Source of the DNA: Catellatospora citrea | GTDB lineage: Bacteria > Actinomycetota > Actinomycetes > Mycobacteriales > Micromonosporaceae | DNA length: 64,000 bases | Assembly (NCBI RefSeq): GCF_003610235.1 | Contig: NZ_RAPR01000001.1 | Location: 3,658,001-3,722,000, forward strand | Reading direction: 5' to 3' | In this document: one piece after another, positions 17,271 to 26,150 of the stretch | Layout: each line of letters opens with the position of its first letter | Numbering within the stretch: the first letter of the stretch is position 1 | Notes under the pieces: generated by a model | Database searches by the model: none | Told to the model about the DNA's origin: nothing | What the model saw: the letters and a program-made list of their open reading frames with translations, nothing else | Translations under genes and position numbers: made by a program

Positions 17271-18578
17271 TCACACGCCCGGGATGGCGCCGTTGCGGAA
17301 CAGGTCGACGAAGAGCTGATGGTCGGTACGCGCCTGGGCGCCGTACGCGTGGGCGAACTCGACCAGCCCACCGACGAAGCCTGCCTCGTCGCGGTCGAGC
17401 TCGGCCACGATCGCCTCCTCGGTGGAGAAGTCGACCAGGTCGTGGCTGGACTCGTCGTCGGCGACCGAGTGCATGCGGGCCACCGCCCGGCCCAGCTCCC
17501 GCACCACGCTGACCAGCTCGTCGGGTTCGTTGACGTCGGACCAGTCCAGGTCGGCCGCGTACGGCGACACCTCGGCGACCAGCTGGCCGACCCCGTCCAG
17601 CTCGGTGTAGCCGAGCCAGGCGTCGGCCGCGGCCTGCAGCGCACGCTGCGACTCGGCGGTGCGGTGGCCCTGGTGCAGGAAGTAGCCGCGCACCCGCGCG
17701 TCGTCGATGTGCCGGGCCACCGCGGGGGTCTGCGCCTGCTTCATGTAGACGACGACGTCGTTCTCCAGCGCCTGGGTGTGCCCCTCCAGCAGCAGGCTGT
17801 ACGACGGCAGCCCGGCCGAGCCGATGCCCACGCCCTTGCGCAGCACCACGTCCTTGATGGTCCGCTCGACCCCGGCGTGGCCGTTGTGCGCGTGATGCGG
17901 GTTCAGCGTGCCCAGGTAGCCCCGGAAGGCCTCCTCGACGGCGTTGCGGGTCGGCGCGTCGATCCGGTACACGCCGTCGCGCTCGACGAAGCGGCGCTCG
18001 TACCGGTCGATCACGGTCATGCCCTGGAGCAGGTCCACCCGGGTGTTCAGGCGGGCCTGCTGGAGCACCCGGTGCAGCGGGCCCGTGGTGGTGGACAGGG
18101 TCAGCGAGCCGATGGCGTCGTCGCCGCCGAGCGCGATGGCCCGCAGCTCGGCCAGGTACGCCCCGGCGAAGTCCTTGATCAGGTAGCCGATGGTCTCGTC
18201 GGACAGCGCCTTGGCGTAGCCGAGCAGCGCGATGCTGGCGCACAGCCGCCGCAGGTCCCACAGGAACGGGCCGACGTACGCCTCGTCGAAGTCGTTGACG
18301 TTGAAGACGAGCACGCCCTCGGCGTTCATGTAGGTGCCGAAGTTCTCCGCGTGCAGGTCACCGTGGATCCACACCCGGCTGGTCTGCGGGGTCAGGAACG
18401 TGTCGTCGGCGTACTGCCCGTTCATGTCGGCGTAGAACAGCGCGGCACTGCCGCGGTAGAACGCGAACGCGCTGGACGCCATCTTGCGGAACTTGCGCCG
18501 GAACGCCGCGGGCTCGGCCGTCATCAGCGGCCCGAACTCGGTGACCAGCACGTCCAGGATCTGTTCTGATCGCGTCAT
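17271..18578 (-). CDS. DUF2252 kinase-like protein
   Basis: A 435-residue protein. VWIHGDLHAENFGTY and FNVNDFDEAYVGPFLWDL resemble the catalytic loop (HGDLH..N) and metal-binding DFD of aminoglycoside/choline kinase folds; this is typical of DUF2252, a large actinobacterial family with no proven substrate. The chosen ATG 18578 begins the conserved part; a longer frame runs to 18605. It is inserted between nuoB and nuoC with 50-70 bases on each side and the same strand, so it is probably transcribed with them, but no known link to complex I exists. Confidence 0.82.
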   Translation of the reverse strand: MTRSEQILDVLVTEFGPLMTAEPAAFRRKFRKMASSAFAFYRGSAALFYADMNGQYADDTFLTPQTSRVWIHGDLHAENFGTYMNAEGVLVFNVNDFDEAYVGPFLWDLRRLCASIALLGYAKALSDETIGYLIKDFAGAYLAELRAIALGGDDAIGSLTLSTTTGPLHRVLQQARLNTRVDLLQGMTVIDRYERRFVERDGVYRIDAPTRNAVEEAFRGYLGTLNPHHAHNGHAGVERTIKDVVLRKGVGIGSAGLPSYSLLLEGHTQALENDVVVYMKQAQTPAVARHIDDARVRGYFLHQGHRTAESQRALQAAADAWLGYTELDGVGQLVAEVSPYAADLDWSDVNEPDELVSVVRELGRAVARMHSVADDESSHDLVDFSTEEAIVAELDRDEAGFVGGLVEFAHAYGAQARTDHQLFVDLFRNGAIPGV

Positions 18579-18630
18579 GGGTTGGACGCTAACGCGTGAT
18601 CGCAACCGGGCGCTGCGGAAAGCGGACAGG

Positions 18631-19152
18631 TCAGCGCGGTGGTGACACGATCGGGGCGGTCAGCGCGGCCGGGTCGGGGCGGTGCACGCCGCCGAAGCCG
18701 GACTGCTCCGCGGCGATCTTCTCCTGCAGGCGCAGGATGCCGTGCAGCAGCGCCTCCGGCCGCGGGGGGCAGCCGGGCACGTACACGTCCACCGGGATGA
18801 TCTGGTCCACGCCCTTGGTCACCGAGTACGAGTCCCAGTACGGCCCGCCGCAGTTGCTGCACGCGCCGAAGGAGATGACGTACTTGGGCTCGGGCATCTG
18901 GTCGTACAGCCGCTTGATGGCCGGGGCCATCTTGTCGGTGACCGTGCCCGACACGACCATCAGGTCGGCCTGGCGGGGGCCGTGCGCGAACGGGATCACG
19001 CCCAGGCGCATGAAGTCGTGCCGGCCCATGCTGCTGGCGATGAACTCGATCGCGCAGCAGGCCAGCCCGAAGTTGAACACCCACAGCGAGTAGCGCCGAC
19101 CCCAGTTCAGCACGAACTTGATCGGATCTCCGAGCACCGAGGGCAGGGCCAT
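18631..19152 (-). CDS. nuoB: Complex I 20-kDa [4Fe-4S] subunit B
   Basis: A 173-residue protein carrying the N2-cluster ligands: the adjacent pair C32-C33 (GLACCAIEF), C98 (FGACSNCGG) and C128 ([11 protein letters not shown]). N2 is the last cluster before quinone. It is first in this strand's nuo run (B, C, H, then I-N). Its normal upstream partner nuoA is absent here and lies at 59 kb. The start ATG 19152 is ten bases from the unknown gene that precedes it, so both may share a promoter. Confidence 0.93.
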   Translation of the reverse strand: MALPSVLGDPIKFVLNWGRRYSLWVFNFGLACCAIEFIASSMGRHDFMRLGVIPFAHGPRQADLMVVSGTVTDKMAPAIKRLYDQMPEPKYVISFGACSNCGGPYWDSYSVTKGVDQIIPVDVYVPGCPPRPEALLHGILRLQEKIAAEQSGFGGVHRPDPAALTAPIVSPPR

Positions 19153-19162
19153 ACGGCTCAGC

Positions 19163-20188
19163 CTAGACCGCGGAGGTCGGCGGAACGTAGCCCAACCACG
19201 CCTCGACCTCTTCCTGGGTCAGGATGCGGTCGACGCGCACCTGCGCGGTGATCGGGAAGCGCCGGCCCGGCCGCCAGTGCCGGCTGTAGCGGGCGTCGTC
19301 CAGCACCAGGATGCGCGAGCCGCTGACCACGGCGATGTCGGCCGGCCCCGCCTCGTTGCGCATGGTCGCGCCGGTCGCGTCGGTGAGGTGGAAGCTGTCG
19401 TCCACATGCTCCAGCACGGTGCCGTCCGGCCCGTGCTGGAACGCGCTGACCCAGCGCGCGTCGGGCCGCTTGCCCTGCACCAGGCCCGCCCCGATGAGCG
19501 CGTCGGCGAGCAGCGTCTGCAGCTGGAAGTTGTCGGCCACGCCGCTGACGAACACCATCGCCCCGCGCCGGGTCGGCCGGTGCAGCACCAGCAGGTGCTC
19601 GTCGACGATGCGCAGCGCCAGGATGAGCCGCATGAACGCGGGCGCGGCCGAGTGCAGCGGGTCGACCTGCGCGGTCCACGCGGCCCGGTCGCCGAGCTGG
19701 GCCCGCGCCTCGGCGTGGTGCAGGCAGGCCACCGCGGCCAGCGCCCAGTGCGGCGCGTCGCGCCACGCCGCCACCAGCGGCATCGCCCGGTCCGGGCCGA
19801 GCTGGGCGGCCAGCAGGCCGGTCGCCACGGTGACGTCCATCTGGGTGCGCTCGGGCAGCGGCCGCCCGCCGCCGTGCGCCATCCAGGCGTCGATGAACGC
19901 GTGGGTGCCGGTCAGCGCGCTGCCGAGGCGCTCCAGCACGATCCGGGTGAGCGGGCCGGGCGACCCGCCCAGCTCCACCAGCGCGCCCGCGGCGGTGGCC
20001 GCGGTGGCCGCGACGAACGGGATCGGCGCCGCCCCGATGGCCGGGGCCAGGTGGGTCACCGCCGGGGTCAGCTCGTGCGCCGGAGCCAGCCGGGCCGCCT
20101 GCACCAGCGGTGCCACCGCGGCCAGCGCGGAGTTCACATCCTGGCCGAGGATGAGCTGGTGGAACCGCTGAACCTGCTGCACGAACAT
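19163..20188 (-). CDS. Hypothetical protein, unknown family
   Basis: A 341-residue soluble protein that I do not recognise. The N-terminal two thirds (to about 230) are Ala/Leu-rich helices without membrane segments or a signal peptide; the C-terminal part (about 235-341) is mixed alpha/beta with the ordered stretch [26 protein letters not shown] and ends [18 protein letters not shown] 20188 is used; GGGGAGGG lies 13 bases before it, rather far. It is only ten bases upstream of nuoB, so it may be the operon's first gene. Confidence 0.65.
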   Translation of the reverse strand: MFVQQVQRFHQLILGQDVNSALAAVAPLVQAARLAPAHELTPAVTHLAPAIGAAPIPFVAATAATAAGALVELGGSPGPLTRIVLERLGSALTGTHAFIDAWMAHGGGRPLPERTQMDVTVATGLLAAQLGPDRAMPLVAAWRDAPHWALAAVACLHHAEARAQLGDRAAWTAQVDPLHSAAPAFMRLILALRIVDEHLLVLHRPTRRGAMVFVSGVADNFQLQTLLADALIGAGLVQGKRPDARWVSAFQHGPDGTVLEHVDDSFHLTDATGATMRNEAGPADIAVVSGSRILVLDDARYSRHWRPGRRFPITAQVRVDRILTQEEVEAWLGYVPPTSAV

Positions 20189-20231
20189 GTGGCGTGCACC
20201 CTCCCCTGAGGTCCTGTACGCAGACGTGGAG

Positions 20232-21620
20232 CTAGCGCGCCGGAGCCACCTCGGGCAGCGGTTCGGCGTGGTCGGTGACGGCCGGGTCGCCGCCGAGGTC
20301 GTACCCCCGCAGCAGCACCAGCGCGATGCCCACGATAAGACCCGGCACCACGGTGAACCCGAGCAGTACTCCCGTCTTCGCCAGATCGCTCTGCGCGACC
20401 GTCTCACCTGCGGTGGTGGAGATGTAGCCGAACAGTTGGAGCACGACGCCGAAGATGAACGGGCCCAGCGCCAGACCCAGGGTCTCCCCCGCGGTCCACA
20501 CGCCGGTGAACACACCCGCCTGCCGCTTGCCGGTGCGGGCCGTGTCGTACGCGATGCAGTCGGGCAGCATCGACAGGCCGAACAGCTGCTGCCCGGCGTA
20601 GCCGAAGCCCATCACGGCGATGATCGAGTAGATCGCCCAGTGCGGCAGCAGCGGGGCGGCCGACAGCGCGAGCGTCGCCACGGTGAGCGTGATCGAGGCG
20701 ACCACGTATCCCTTGAGCTTGCCCAGGCGCTCGCCGACCCGCCGCCACACCGGCATCACGAACAGCGCCGGGCTGACCACGACCACGAACAGGGCGGTGG
20801 TGGTGCCCGCGTCGCCGAGCACGTGCTTGGCGAAGTACTCGACGCCGCCGAGCATGCAGGCCACCCCGGTCGACTGCGCCACGAAGCAGGCGACCAGCAC
20901 CCGGAACGGCCGGTTCGCGGCGACCACCTTCAGCTGGGCGCGCAGCGACGGCTCGCTGGCGGTGATGGCGCCGGTCGGCGCGGAGCGGGTGCTCACGAAC
21001 ACGATCAGCGTGCCGGCCACCATGATCGTGGCGACGAACAGCGCCATCCAGCGGTAGCCGGGCAGGCCGCCGCCCATCGCGTCGCGGATGATCGGCGCCA
21101 TCGCGCCGGAGACCAGGATCGAGGTGGCCAGCAGCGCCACCCGCCAGGTCATCAGCCGGGTGCGCTCGGAGTACGAGCTGGTCATCTCGGCGGGCATGGC
21201 GACGTAGGGCACCTGGAAGAACGCGAACGCGGTGGCCGTCAGCAGGAACATCACCGCGACGTACAGGCCCGCCTGGCCGCCGTCGCCGAACGGGGCCGCG
21301 AACAGCAGCGCGAACAGCACGGCCATGCCCAGGCCGGCGAAGAGCAGGTAGGGGCGGCGGGCGCCCCAGCGCGTCTGGGTGCGGTCCGAGATGCGGCCCA
21401 CCACGGGGTTGAGCATGACGTCCCAGGCCTTTGGCAGCAGCACCAGCAGGCCCGCCAGACCGGCCGCGACACCGAGGGTGTCGGTCAGGTACGGCAGCAG
21501 CAGCAGGCCCGGAACGGTGCCGAAAGCACCGGTCACCAGGGAGCCGAGCGAATATCCGACTCGCACTCGAGTGGGAAGCGCTTCGTCCGGGGCCTCCATC
21601 ACCTCCACACTGGATGTCAT
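20232..21620 (-). CDS. GPH-family sugar:cation symporter (MFS)
   Basis: A 462-residue transporter with 12 predicted helices. The signature DRTQTRWGARRPYLLFAG after helix 2 and WDVMLNPVVGRISD before it are those of the glycoside-pentoside-hexuronide:cation symporters (MelB type). Polar residues in helix 1 and 2 could bind the coupling ion. ATG 21620 is chosen because it precedes the first conserved block; the frame stays open upstream through the divergent gene. The start is 28 bases from that of the gamma-glutamyltransferase gene, so the two promoters overlap. The substrate cannot be told. Confidence 0.87.
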   Translation of the reverse strand: MTSSVEVMEAPDEALPTRVRVGYSLGSLVTGAFGTVPGLLLLPYLTDTLGVAAGLAGLLVLLPKAWDVMLNPVVGRISDRTQTRWGARRPYLLFAGLGMAVLFALLFAAPFGDGGQAGLYVAVMFLLTATAFAFFQVPYVAMPAEMTSSYSERTRLMTWRVALLATSILVSGAMAPIIRDAMGGGLPGYRWMALFVATIMVAGTLIVFVSTRSAPTGAITASEPSLRAQLKVVAANRPFRVLVACFVAQSTGVACMLGGVEYFAKHVLGDAGTTTALFVVVVSPALFVMPVWRRVGERLGKLKGYVVASITLTVATLALSAAPLLPHWAIYSIIAVMGFGYAGQQLFGLSMLPDCIAYDTARTGKRQAGVFTGVWTAGETLGLALGPFIFGVVLQLFGYISTTAGETVAQSDLAKTGVLLGFTVVPGLIVGIALVLLRGYDLGGDPAVTDHAEPLPEVAPAR

Positions 21621-21648
21621 GAGCGCGGATGGTACGGGAGGCGAGTGA

Positions 21649-23049
21649 ATGCTGGTACCTGCCGGTGTGGCAGCTGGCCATCCGGCCACCGCTGAGGTAG
21701 GCCTTCGGCTACTGCGGATGGGCGGAACGGCGGCGGATGCGGGGGTCGGCGCGACACTGGCCGCCTGCGTGGCCGAGACGATCTTCACCGGGCTGGGCGG
21801 CGGCGGGTTCGCCACCTACTACGAAGCTTCGACCGGCCAGGTCACCTGCCTTGATTTCTTCGTCGCGATGCCCGGCCTGGACGGCGATCGCAAGGCAGAG
21901 CCCATGACGCCGATCGCGGTCCGGTTCGGCGAGGTGCCGCTGCCCTACGAGATCGGCGGGGCGTCCGTCGCGGTCCCCGGCCTGCCCGCCGGATGTGGCG
22001 AGATTCACTCACGTTGGGGCGCCCTGCCCTGGGCCGACGTCGTCGCGCCCGCCGCCGAGCTGGCCCGCACCGGCACCGCCATGCCCTTCGCGCACGCGGT
22101 CACGCTGCCCTCGCTGATCGAGGCGATGCTGCCCGGCCAGGGCGGTCCCGCGTACGCCCCCGGCGGCAATCTGCTGCAGGGCGGGGACCGGCTGTTCCAC
22201 GCCGGGCTGGCCGATGCGCTGGACGTCCTCGCCGAGGACGGGCCCGGCACCTGCTACACCGGCAAGCTCGGCGCGGCCGTGGTGGAGTCGGTGCGCGCCG
22301 ACGGCGGGGCGCTCGGGCCGCTCGACCTGTCCGCGTACCAGGTGCTCGAACGGGCGGTGACCACGGCCGAGCTGGCCGGACGCACCGTGCTCGGCCGCGC
22401 GGACCTCAACCGCACCGTGCAGACCCTGCGCGGGCTGCCCCCCGAGCTCGCCGCCATGCCCCGCCCCGAGCGCGCCGTCGTGCTGGCCGACGCGCTCGAC
22501 GTACGCGGCCCCGACGACCGGCTCGGCGACACCACCAACGTCACCGCCGTCGACGGCGCCGGCAACGCCTGCGTCATCACCACCACGCTCGGCCTCGGCT
22601 CCGGGGTCTGGCTGCCCGGCCTCGGTGTGCACCTCAACTCGATGCTCGGCGAGGGCGAGCTGTACTCCGGCGAGCTGGCCCCCGGCGAGCGGCTGGCCTC
22701 GATGATGTGCCCGCTCGTGGTGCTCGACCCCGGCGGGGCGCTGCGGCTGGCGATCGGCTCGGCCGGGGCGTCCCGGATCCGGTCCGCGCTGCTGCGCACC
22801 CTGGTCGGCGTCCTCGTCGACGGCCTGGACACCCCGGATGCGGTACGCGCCCCGCGCCTGCATCCCGTCGACGACGTGGTCCACGTCGAACCGCACTTCC
22901 CGGTCCCCGAGGAGATGGCCCTGGCCGAGGCCGGCTACACCGTCAACCGCTGGCCGCACCGCAGCCACTACTTCGGGGGCGTCTCCGCCATCGGCACCAC
23001 CGGCGCCTCCGGCGACCCCCGCCGCGGCGGCGCCGCCCGCCTCCTCTGA
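21649..23049 (+). CDS. Gamma-glutamyltransferase family protein (short form)
   Basis: A 466-residue Ntn hydrolase of the gamma-glutamyltransferase family, shorter than the usual 550-580. The probable autocleavage/nucleophile residue is T295 in GDTTNVTAVDGAGNA; in E. coli the motif is TTHYSVVD, so His is Asn here. GLGGGGFATYY near residue 50 and LGSGVWLPGLGVHLN after the cleavage site match the family. No signal peptide is seen, so it should be cytoplasmic, unlike secreted Ggt. It may act on gamma-glutamyl amides or an acyl-homoserine-like substrate. RBS GGGAGGCG precedes ATG 21649. Confidence 0.85.
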   Translation: MLVPAGVAAGHPATAEVGLRLLRMGGTAADAGVGATLAACVAETIFTGLGGGGFATYYEASTGQVTCLDFFVAMPGLDGDRKAEPMTPIAVRFGEVPLPYEIGGASVAVPGLPAGCGEIHSRWGALPWADVVAPAAELARTGTAMPFAHAVTLPSLIEAMLPGQGGPAYAPGGNLLQGGDRLFHAGLADALDVLAEDGPGTCYTGKLGAAVVESVRADGGALGPLDLSAYQVLERAVTTAELAGRTVLGRADLNRTVQTLRGLPPELAAMPRPERAVVLADALDVRGPDDRLGDTTNVTAVDGAGNACVITTTLGLGSGVWLPGLGVHLNSMLGEGELYSGELAPGERLASMMCPLVVLDPGGALRLAIGSAGASRIRSALLRTLVGVLVDGLDTPDAVRAPRLHPVDDVVHVEPHFPVPEEMALAEAGYTVNRWPHRSHYFGGVSAIGTTGASGDPRRGGAARLL

Positions 23050-23061
23050 CCCTCTCGGGTT

Positions 23062-23116
23062 GATCATGAACTTATGGCACGGTTCGACGGCGCGTCACGT
23101 CCACAACTTCATGATC
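23062..23116. repeat. 55-bp palindromic element, family A copy 1
   Basis: Ends in GATCATGAA and TTCATGATC; arms of 16 bases with two mismatches, centre around GGTTCGACGGCGCGTC. It lies just after the gamma-glutamyltransferase gene. Copies of the same length are at 28548-28602 and 47798-47852, and a damaged one at 23477-23533. Confidence 0.85.
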
Positions 23117-23168
23117 ACCCAAGCGTGCGGCGCTGCCCGGTACGCGGCACGCCGGGCGCGGGGAGGGG

Positions 23169-23462
23169 TCAGTTGATGGCGGAGGCGGCTACGCGGTCGC
23201 CGCGGAACGGGACGCCCTCGGCGGTCAGGCGGCGGCGGGCCTCGTTCTCGTGGCCGGGAGGCAGGCGGCCGCCCGCGCCGACGACGCGGTGCCAGGGGAC
23301 CCCGCCGCCGTGCTTCGCCATGATCGTGCCGATCCGGCGGGCGGAGTTGCGGCCCGACTCGTCTGCGAGCGCGTCGGCGATCGCGCCGTAGGTCATCACC
23401 CGGCCGGGCGGGATCGCCTCGACCATCCGCAGCACCGCTTCGGTGTACTCCTCGGGGGTCAT
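23169..23462 (-). CDS. Alkyltransferase-like DNA-binding protein (ATL)
   Basis: A 97-residue protein with the DNA-binding domain of O6-alkylguanine-DNA alkyltransferase: GRVMTYGAIADAL, ARRIGTIMAKH and the active loop at 56-60. In this loop the alkyl-accepting Cys of PCHRV is Trp57 (PWHRV), so it cannot take up an alkyl group. ATL proteins bind O6-alkylguanine, flip it and mark it for nucleotide excision repair. ATG 23462 is chosen because it begins the conserved domain; the frame extends a further ten codons. Flanked on both sides by family A repeats. Confidence 0.9.
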   Translation of the reverse strand: MTPEEYTEAVLRMVEAIPPGRVMTYGAIADALADESGRNSARRIGTIMAKHGGGVPWHRVVGAGGRLPPGHENEARRRLTAEGVPFRGDRVAASAIN

Positions 23463-23476
23463 GCGGGTCAGGCTAG

Positions 23477-23533
23477 TTGACCACGGCCCCAAGGCAGTGA
23501 CACGCCGTCGAACACGTCCATAAGTTCATGATC
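23477..23533. repeat. Family A palindromic element, copy 2, left half decayed
   Basis: The right half CACGCCGTCGAACACG..CCATAAGTTCATGATC, and the following CGCGGGTGGG, agree with copy 4 at 47798-47852; the left arm no longer pairs. It lies 15 bases upstream of the ATL start and upstream of proB. Confidence 0.7.
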
Positions 23534-23615
23534 GACGCGGGTGGGGGGTGGGAGGGCGCGCCAGTGGGTGGGATCGGTGCGGGGTGGGGGGCGGTGGGGG
23601 CGGCAGAATGGGCGG

Positions 23616-24731
23616 ATGCGTGGAGTAGTCACCCGGGCTCGCCGGGTGGTGGTGAAGGTGGGGTCGTCGTCGTTGACGACGGCCGCCGGGGGGTTGGATC
23701 CGGAGCGGTTGGCGGCCCTGGTGGGGGCGCTGTGCAGCGTGGACGACCGGGAGCGACCGCGGGAGGTCGTGCTCGTGTCGTCGGGGGCGATCGCGGCGGG
23801 GCTGGCCCCGCTCGGGCTGTCCCGGCGACCGCGTGACCTGGCCACGCAGCAGGCCGCGGCCAGTGTGGGCCAGGGGCGGCTGATGCACGCGTACACCGAG
23901 GAGTTCGGGCGGCACGGGCGGACCGTGGGGCAGGTGCTGCTGACCGTCGACGACGTGACCCGGCGGGCGCACTACCGCAACGCGCATCGCACGCTGCGCA
24001 AGCTGCTCGACATGCAGGCTGTGCCGATCATCAACGAGAACGACACGGTCGCCACCGAGGAGATCCGGTTCGGCGACAACGACCGGCTGGCCGCGCTGGT
24101 CGCCGCGCTCGTGCAGGCCGACCTGCTGGTGCTGCTGTCGGACGTGGACGCGCTCTACACCGGCCACCCGTCGCGGCCCGGCTCCCGGAAGGTCGACGAG
24201 GTCACCGACTTCGCGCAGCTCGCCGAGGTGTCGGTGGGCGGCGTGGGCAGCGCCGGGGTGGGCACCGGCGGCATGGTCACCAAGGTCGAGGCGGCCCGCA
24301 TCGCGACGGATGCGGGCATCCCGGTGGTGCTGACCGCCGCGCCGCTGGCCGCCGCGGCCCTGTCCGGCGAGGCGGTGGGCACGCTCTTCCACCCCGCGGG
24401 CGTACGCGCGACCGCCCGGCTGCACTGGCTCGCCCACGCCACCACGGCCCGCGGCCGCCTGCACCTCGACGCGGGCGCGGTCACCGCGATCGTCGACCGC
24501 CGCGCCTCGCTGCTCCCGGCCGGGATCACCGGCGTCGACGGCGCGTTCACCGCGGGCGACCCGGTGGACCTGGTCGACGTCGCCGGTCGCGCCGTGGCCC
24601 GCGGCCTGGTCAACTACGACGCCCTGGAGCTGCCGGGCCTGCTCGGCCGCTCCACCGTCGAACTCGCCGCCGCCCTCGGCCCCGCCTACGAACGCGAAGT
24701 AATCCACCGCGACGACCTCGTCCTGCTGTAA
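23616..24731 (+). CDS. proB: Glutamate 5-kinase
   Basis: A 371-residue enzyme that phosphorylates glutamate, the first step of proline synthesis. The kinase domain shows VVVKVGSSSLT (residues 10-20), VSSGAIAAG, PIINENDTVATEEI and GTGGMVTKVEAA; a PUA domain of about 75 residues closes the protein (HLDAGAVTAIVDRRASLLPAGI). ATG 23616 is chosen: upstream the frame is low-complexity G-rich DNA. proA follows in the same direction after 112 bases containing a repeat, so the pair may not be a strict operon. Feedback inhibition by proline is known in the family. Confidence 0.94.
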   Translation: MRGVVTRARRVVVKVGSSSLTTAAGGLDPERLAALVGALCSVDDRERPREVVLVSSGAIAAGLAPLGLSRRPRDLATQQAAASVGQGRLMHAYTEEFGRHGRTVGQVLLTVDDVTRRAHYRNAHRTLRKLLDMQAVPIINENDTVATEEIRFGDNDRLAALVAALVQADLLVLLSDVDALYTGHPSRPGSRKVDEVTDFAQLAEVSVGGVGSAGVGTGGMVTKVEAARIATDAGIPVVLTAAPLAAAALSGEAVGTLFHPAGVRATARLHWLAHATTARGRLHLDAGAVTAIVDRRASLLPAGITGVDGAFTAGDPVDLVDVAGRAVARGLVNYDALELPGLLGRSTVELAAALGPAYEREVIHRDDLVLL

Positions 24732-24783
24732 GGAAGGGCACCTTGTTATCGCTATGCGTAGCGGAAGGGCACCTTCTTAACGC
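24730..24783. repeat. Palindromic element, family B copy 1, between proB and proA
   Basis: Two GAAGGGCACCTT words flank the palindromic centre CGCTATGCGTAGCG; the right side ends CTTCTTAACGCC. Related elements are at 41811-41865 and 44058-44109. It begins on the proB stop codon. Confidence 0.8.
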
Positions 24784-24843
24784 CGCATGCGGGCTGAGCT
24801 GCGCCGACACGAACTCACGCACTGACGAAAGGCTGGACACGAG

Positions 24844-26088
24844 ATGAGCGTCATCGAGCAGGCGTCGCGGGCCCGCGCGGCGGCACAGGTGCTGGCCACG
24901 GCCTCGCGCCGGGCCAAGGACGCCGGGCTGGCGGCGATGGCCGACGCGCTCGCCGCGCGTACCCCCGAGATCCTGGAGGCCAACGGCCTGGACGTGGCCG
25001 CGGCGCGCGAGCAGGGCACGCCCGAGTCGACCGTGGACCGGCTCGCGCTCAACGCGTCGCGGCTGGCCGGGATGGCCGACGGCCTGCGCCAGATCGCGGG
25101 CCTGCCGGACCCGGTCGGCGAGGTGGTACGCGGCGGCACGCTGCCCAACGGCCTGCAGGTGCGCCAGCTGCGGGTGCCGTTCGGCGTGGTCGGCATCATC
25201 TACGAGGCCCGCCCGAACGTCACCGCGGACGCGGCCGGACTGACCCTGAAGTCGGGCAACGCGGTGCTGCTGCGCGGCTCCGGCTCGGCGGCCCGCTCCA
25301 ACGCGGCGATCGTCGCCGTGCTGCGCGACGCGCTCGTCGCGGCCGGGCTGCCCGCCGACGCGGTGCAGCTGGTCGACTCGACCACCCGGGACAGCGTCAA
25401 GGAGCTGATGCGGGCGCGCCGCCTGGTCGACGTACTGATCCCGCGCGGCGGCGCGTCGCTGATCCGCACCGTGGTCGAGGAGTCCTCGGTCCCGGTGATC
25501 GAGACGGGCGTCGGCAACTGCCACATCTACGTGGACGAGTCCGCCGACCTCGACATGGCGCTGACCATCCTGCTCAACGCGAAGGTGCAGCGGCCCTCGG
25601 TGTGCAACGCGGCCGAGTCGCTGCTGGTGCACGCGGCGGTCGCGGACGCGTTCCTGCCCGCGGCCCTGGCCGCGCTGCGCGAGCACGGCGTGACGGTGCA
25701 CGGTTCGCCGGAGGTCGCGGCGTACTCCGGTGACGTCGTGCCCGCCACCGAGGAGGACTGGGGCACCGAGTATCTGGCCCTGGAGCTGTCCGCGCGGGTG
25801 GTGCCGTCGCTGGACGAGGCGGTCGCGCACATCCGGCGGCACGGCTCCGGCCACTCCGAGGCGATCATCACGGCGTCGCTGCCGGCCGCGAACCGGTTCA
25901 CCGCGCAGGTCGACGCGGCGGCGGTGCTGGTGAACGCGTCGACCCGCTTCGTCGACGGCGGCGAGCTGGGCTTCGGCGCCGAGATCGGCATCTCCACCCA
26001 GAAGCTGCACGCCCGCGGCCCGATGGGCCTGCCCGAGCTGACCAGCACCAAGTACGTCATCACCGGCGAAGGCCAGATCCGCGCCTGA
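24844..26088 (+). CDS. proA: Gamma-glutamyl phosphate reductase
   Basis: A 414-residue aldehyde-dehydrogenase-fold enzyme that reduces glutamyl 5-phosphate to glutamate semialdehyde in proline synthesis. The N-terminal segment [20 protein letters not shown] and the catalytic C254 in [10 protein letters not shown] are clear; the C-terminal [20 protein letters not shown] is typical. Start ATG 24844 follows GAAAGG. It pairs with proB, separated by a family B palindrome. Confidence 0.95.
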   Translation: MSVIEQASRARAAAQVLATASRRAKDAGLAAMADALAARTPEILEANGLDVAAAREQGTPESTVDRLALNASRLAGMADGLRQIAGLPDPVGEVVRGGTLPNGLQVRQLRVPFGVVGIIYEARPNVTADAAGLTLKSGNAVLLRGSGSAARSNAAIVAVLRDALVAAGLPADAVQLVDSTTRDSVKELMRARRLVDVLIPRGGASLIRTVVEESSVPVIETGVGNCHIYVDESADLDMALTILLNAKVQRPSVCNAAESLLVHAAVADAFLPAALAALREHGVTVHGSPEVAAYSGDVVPATEEDWGTEYLALELSARVVPSLDEAVAHIRRHGSGHSEAIITASLPAANRFTAQVDAAAVLVNASTRFVDGGELGFGAEIGISTQKLHARGPMGLPELTSTKYVITGEGQIRA

Positions 26089-26150
26089 CGCCACGCCCGG
26101 CCCGGCGGCCCACCGCGCTCAGCCCTCGCCGCAGGGCAGGCCGCGCGTGG

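Noticed and set aside
15591..18569. 992-codon plus-strand frame opposite nuoH, nuoC and DUF2252
   Set aside because: Three recognised genes with catalytic motifs occupy the other strand; the frame's composition is that of a complement, and no domain can be read.
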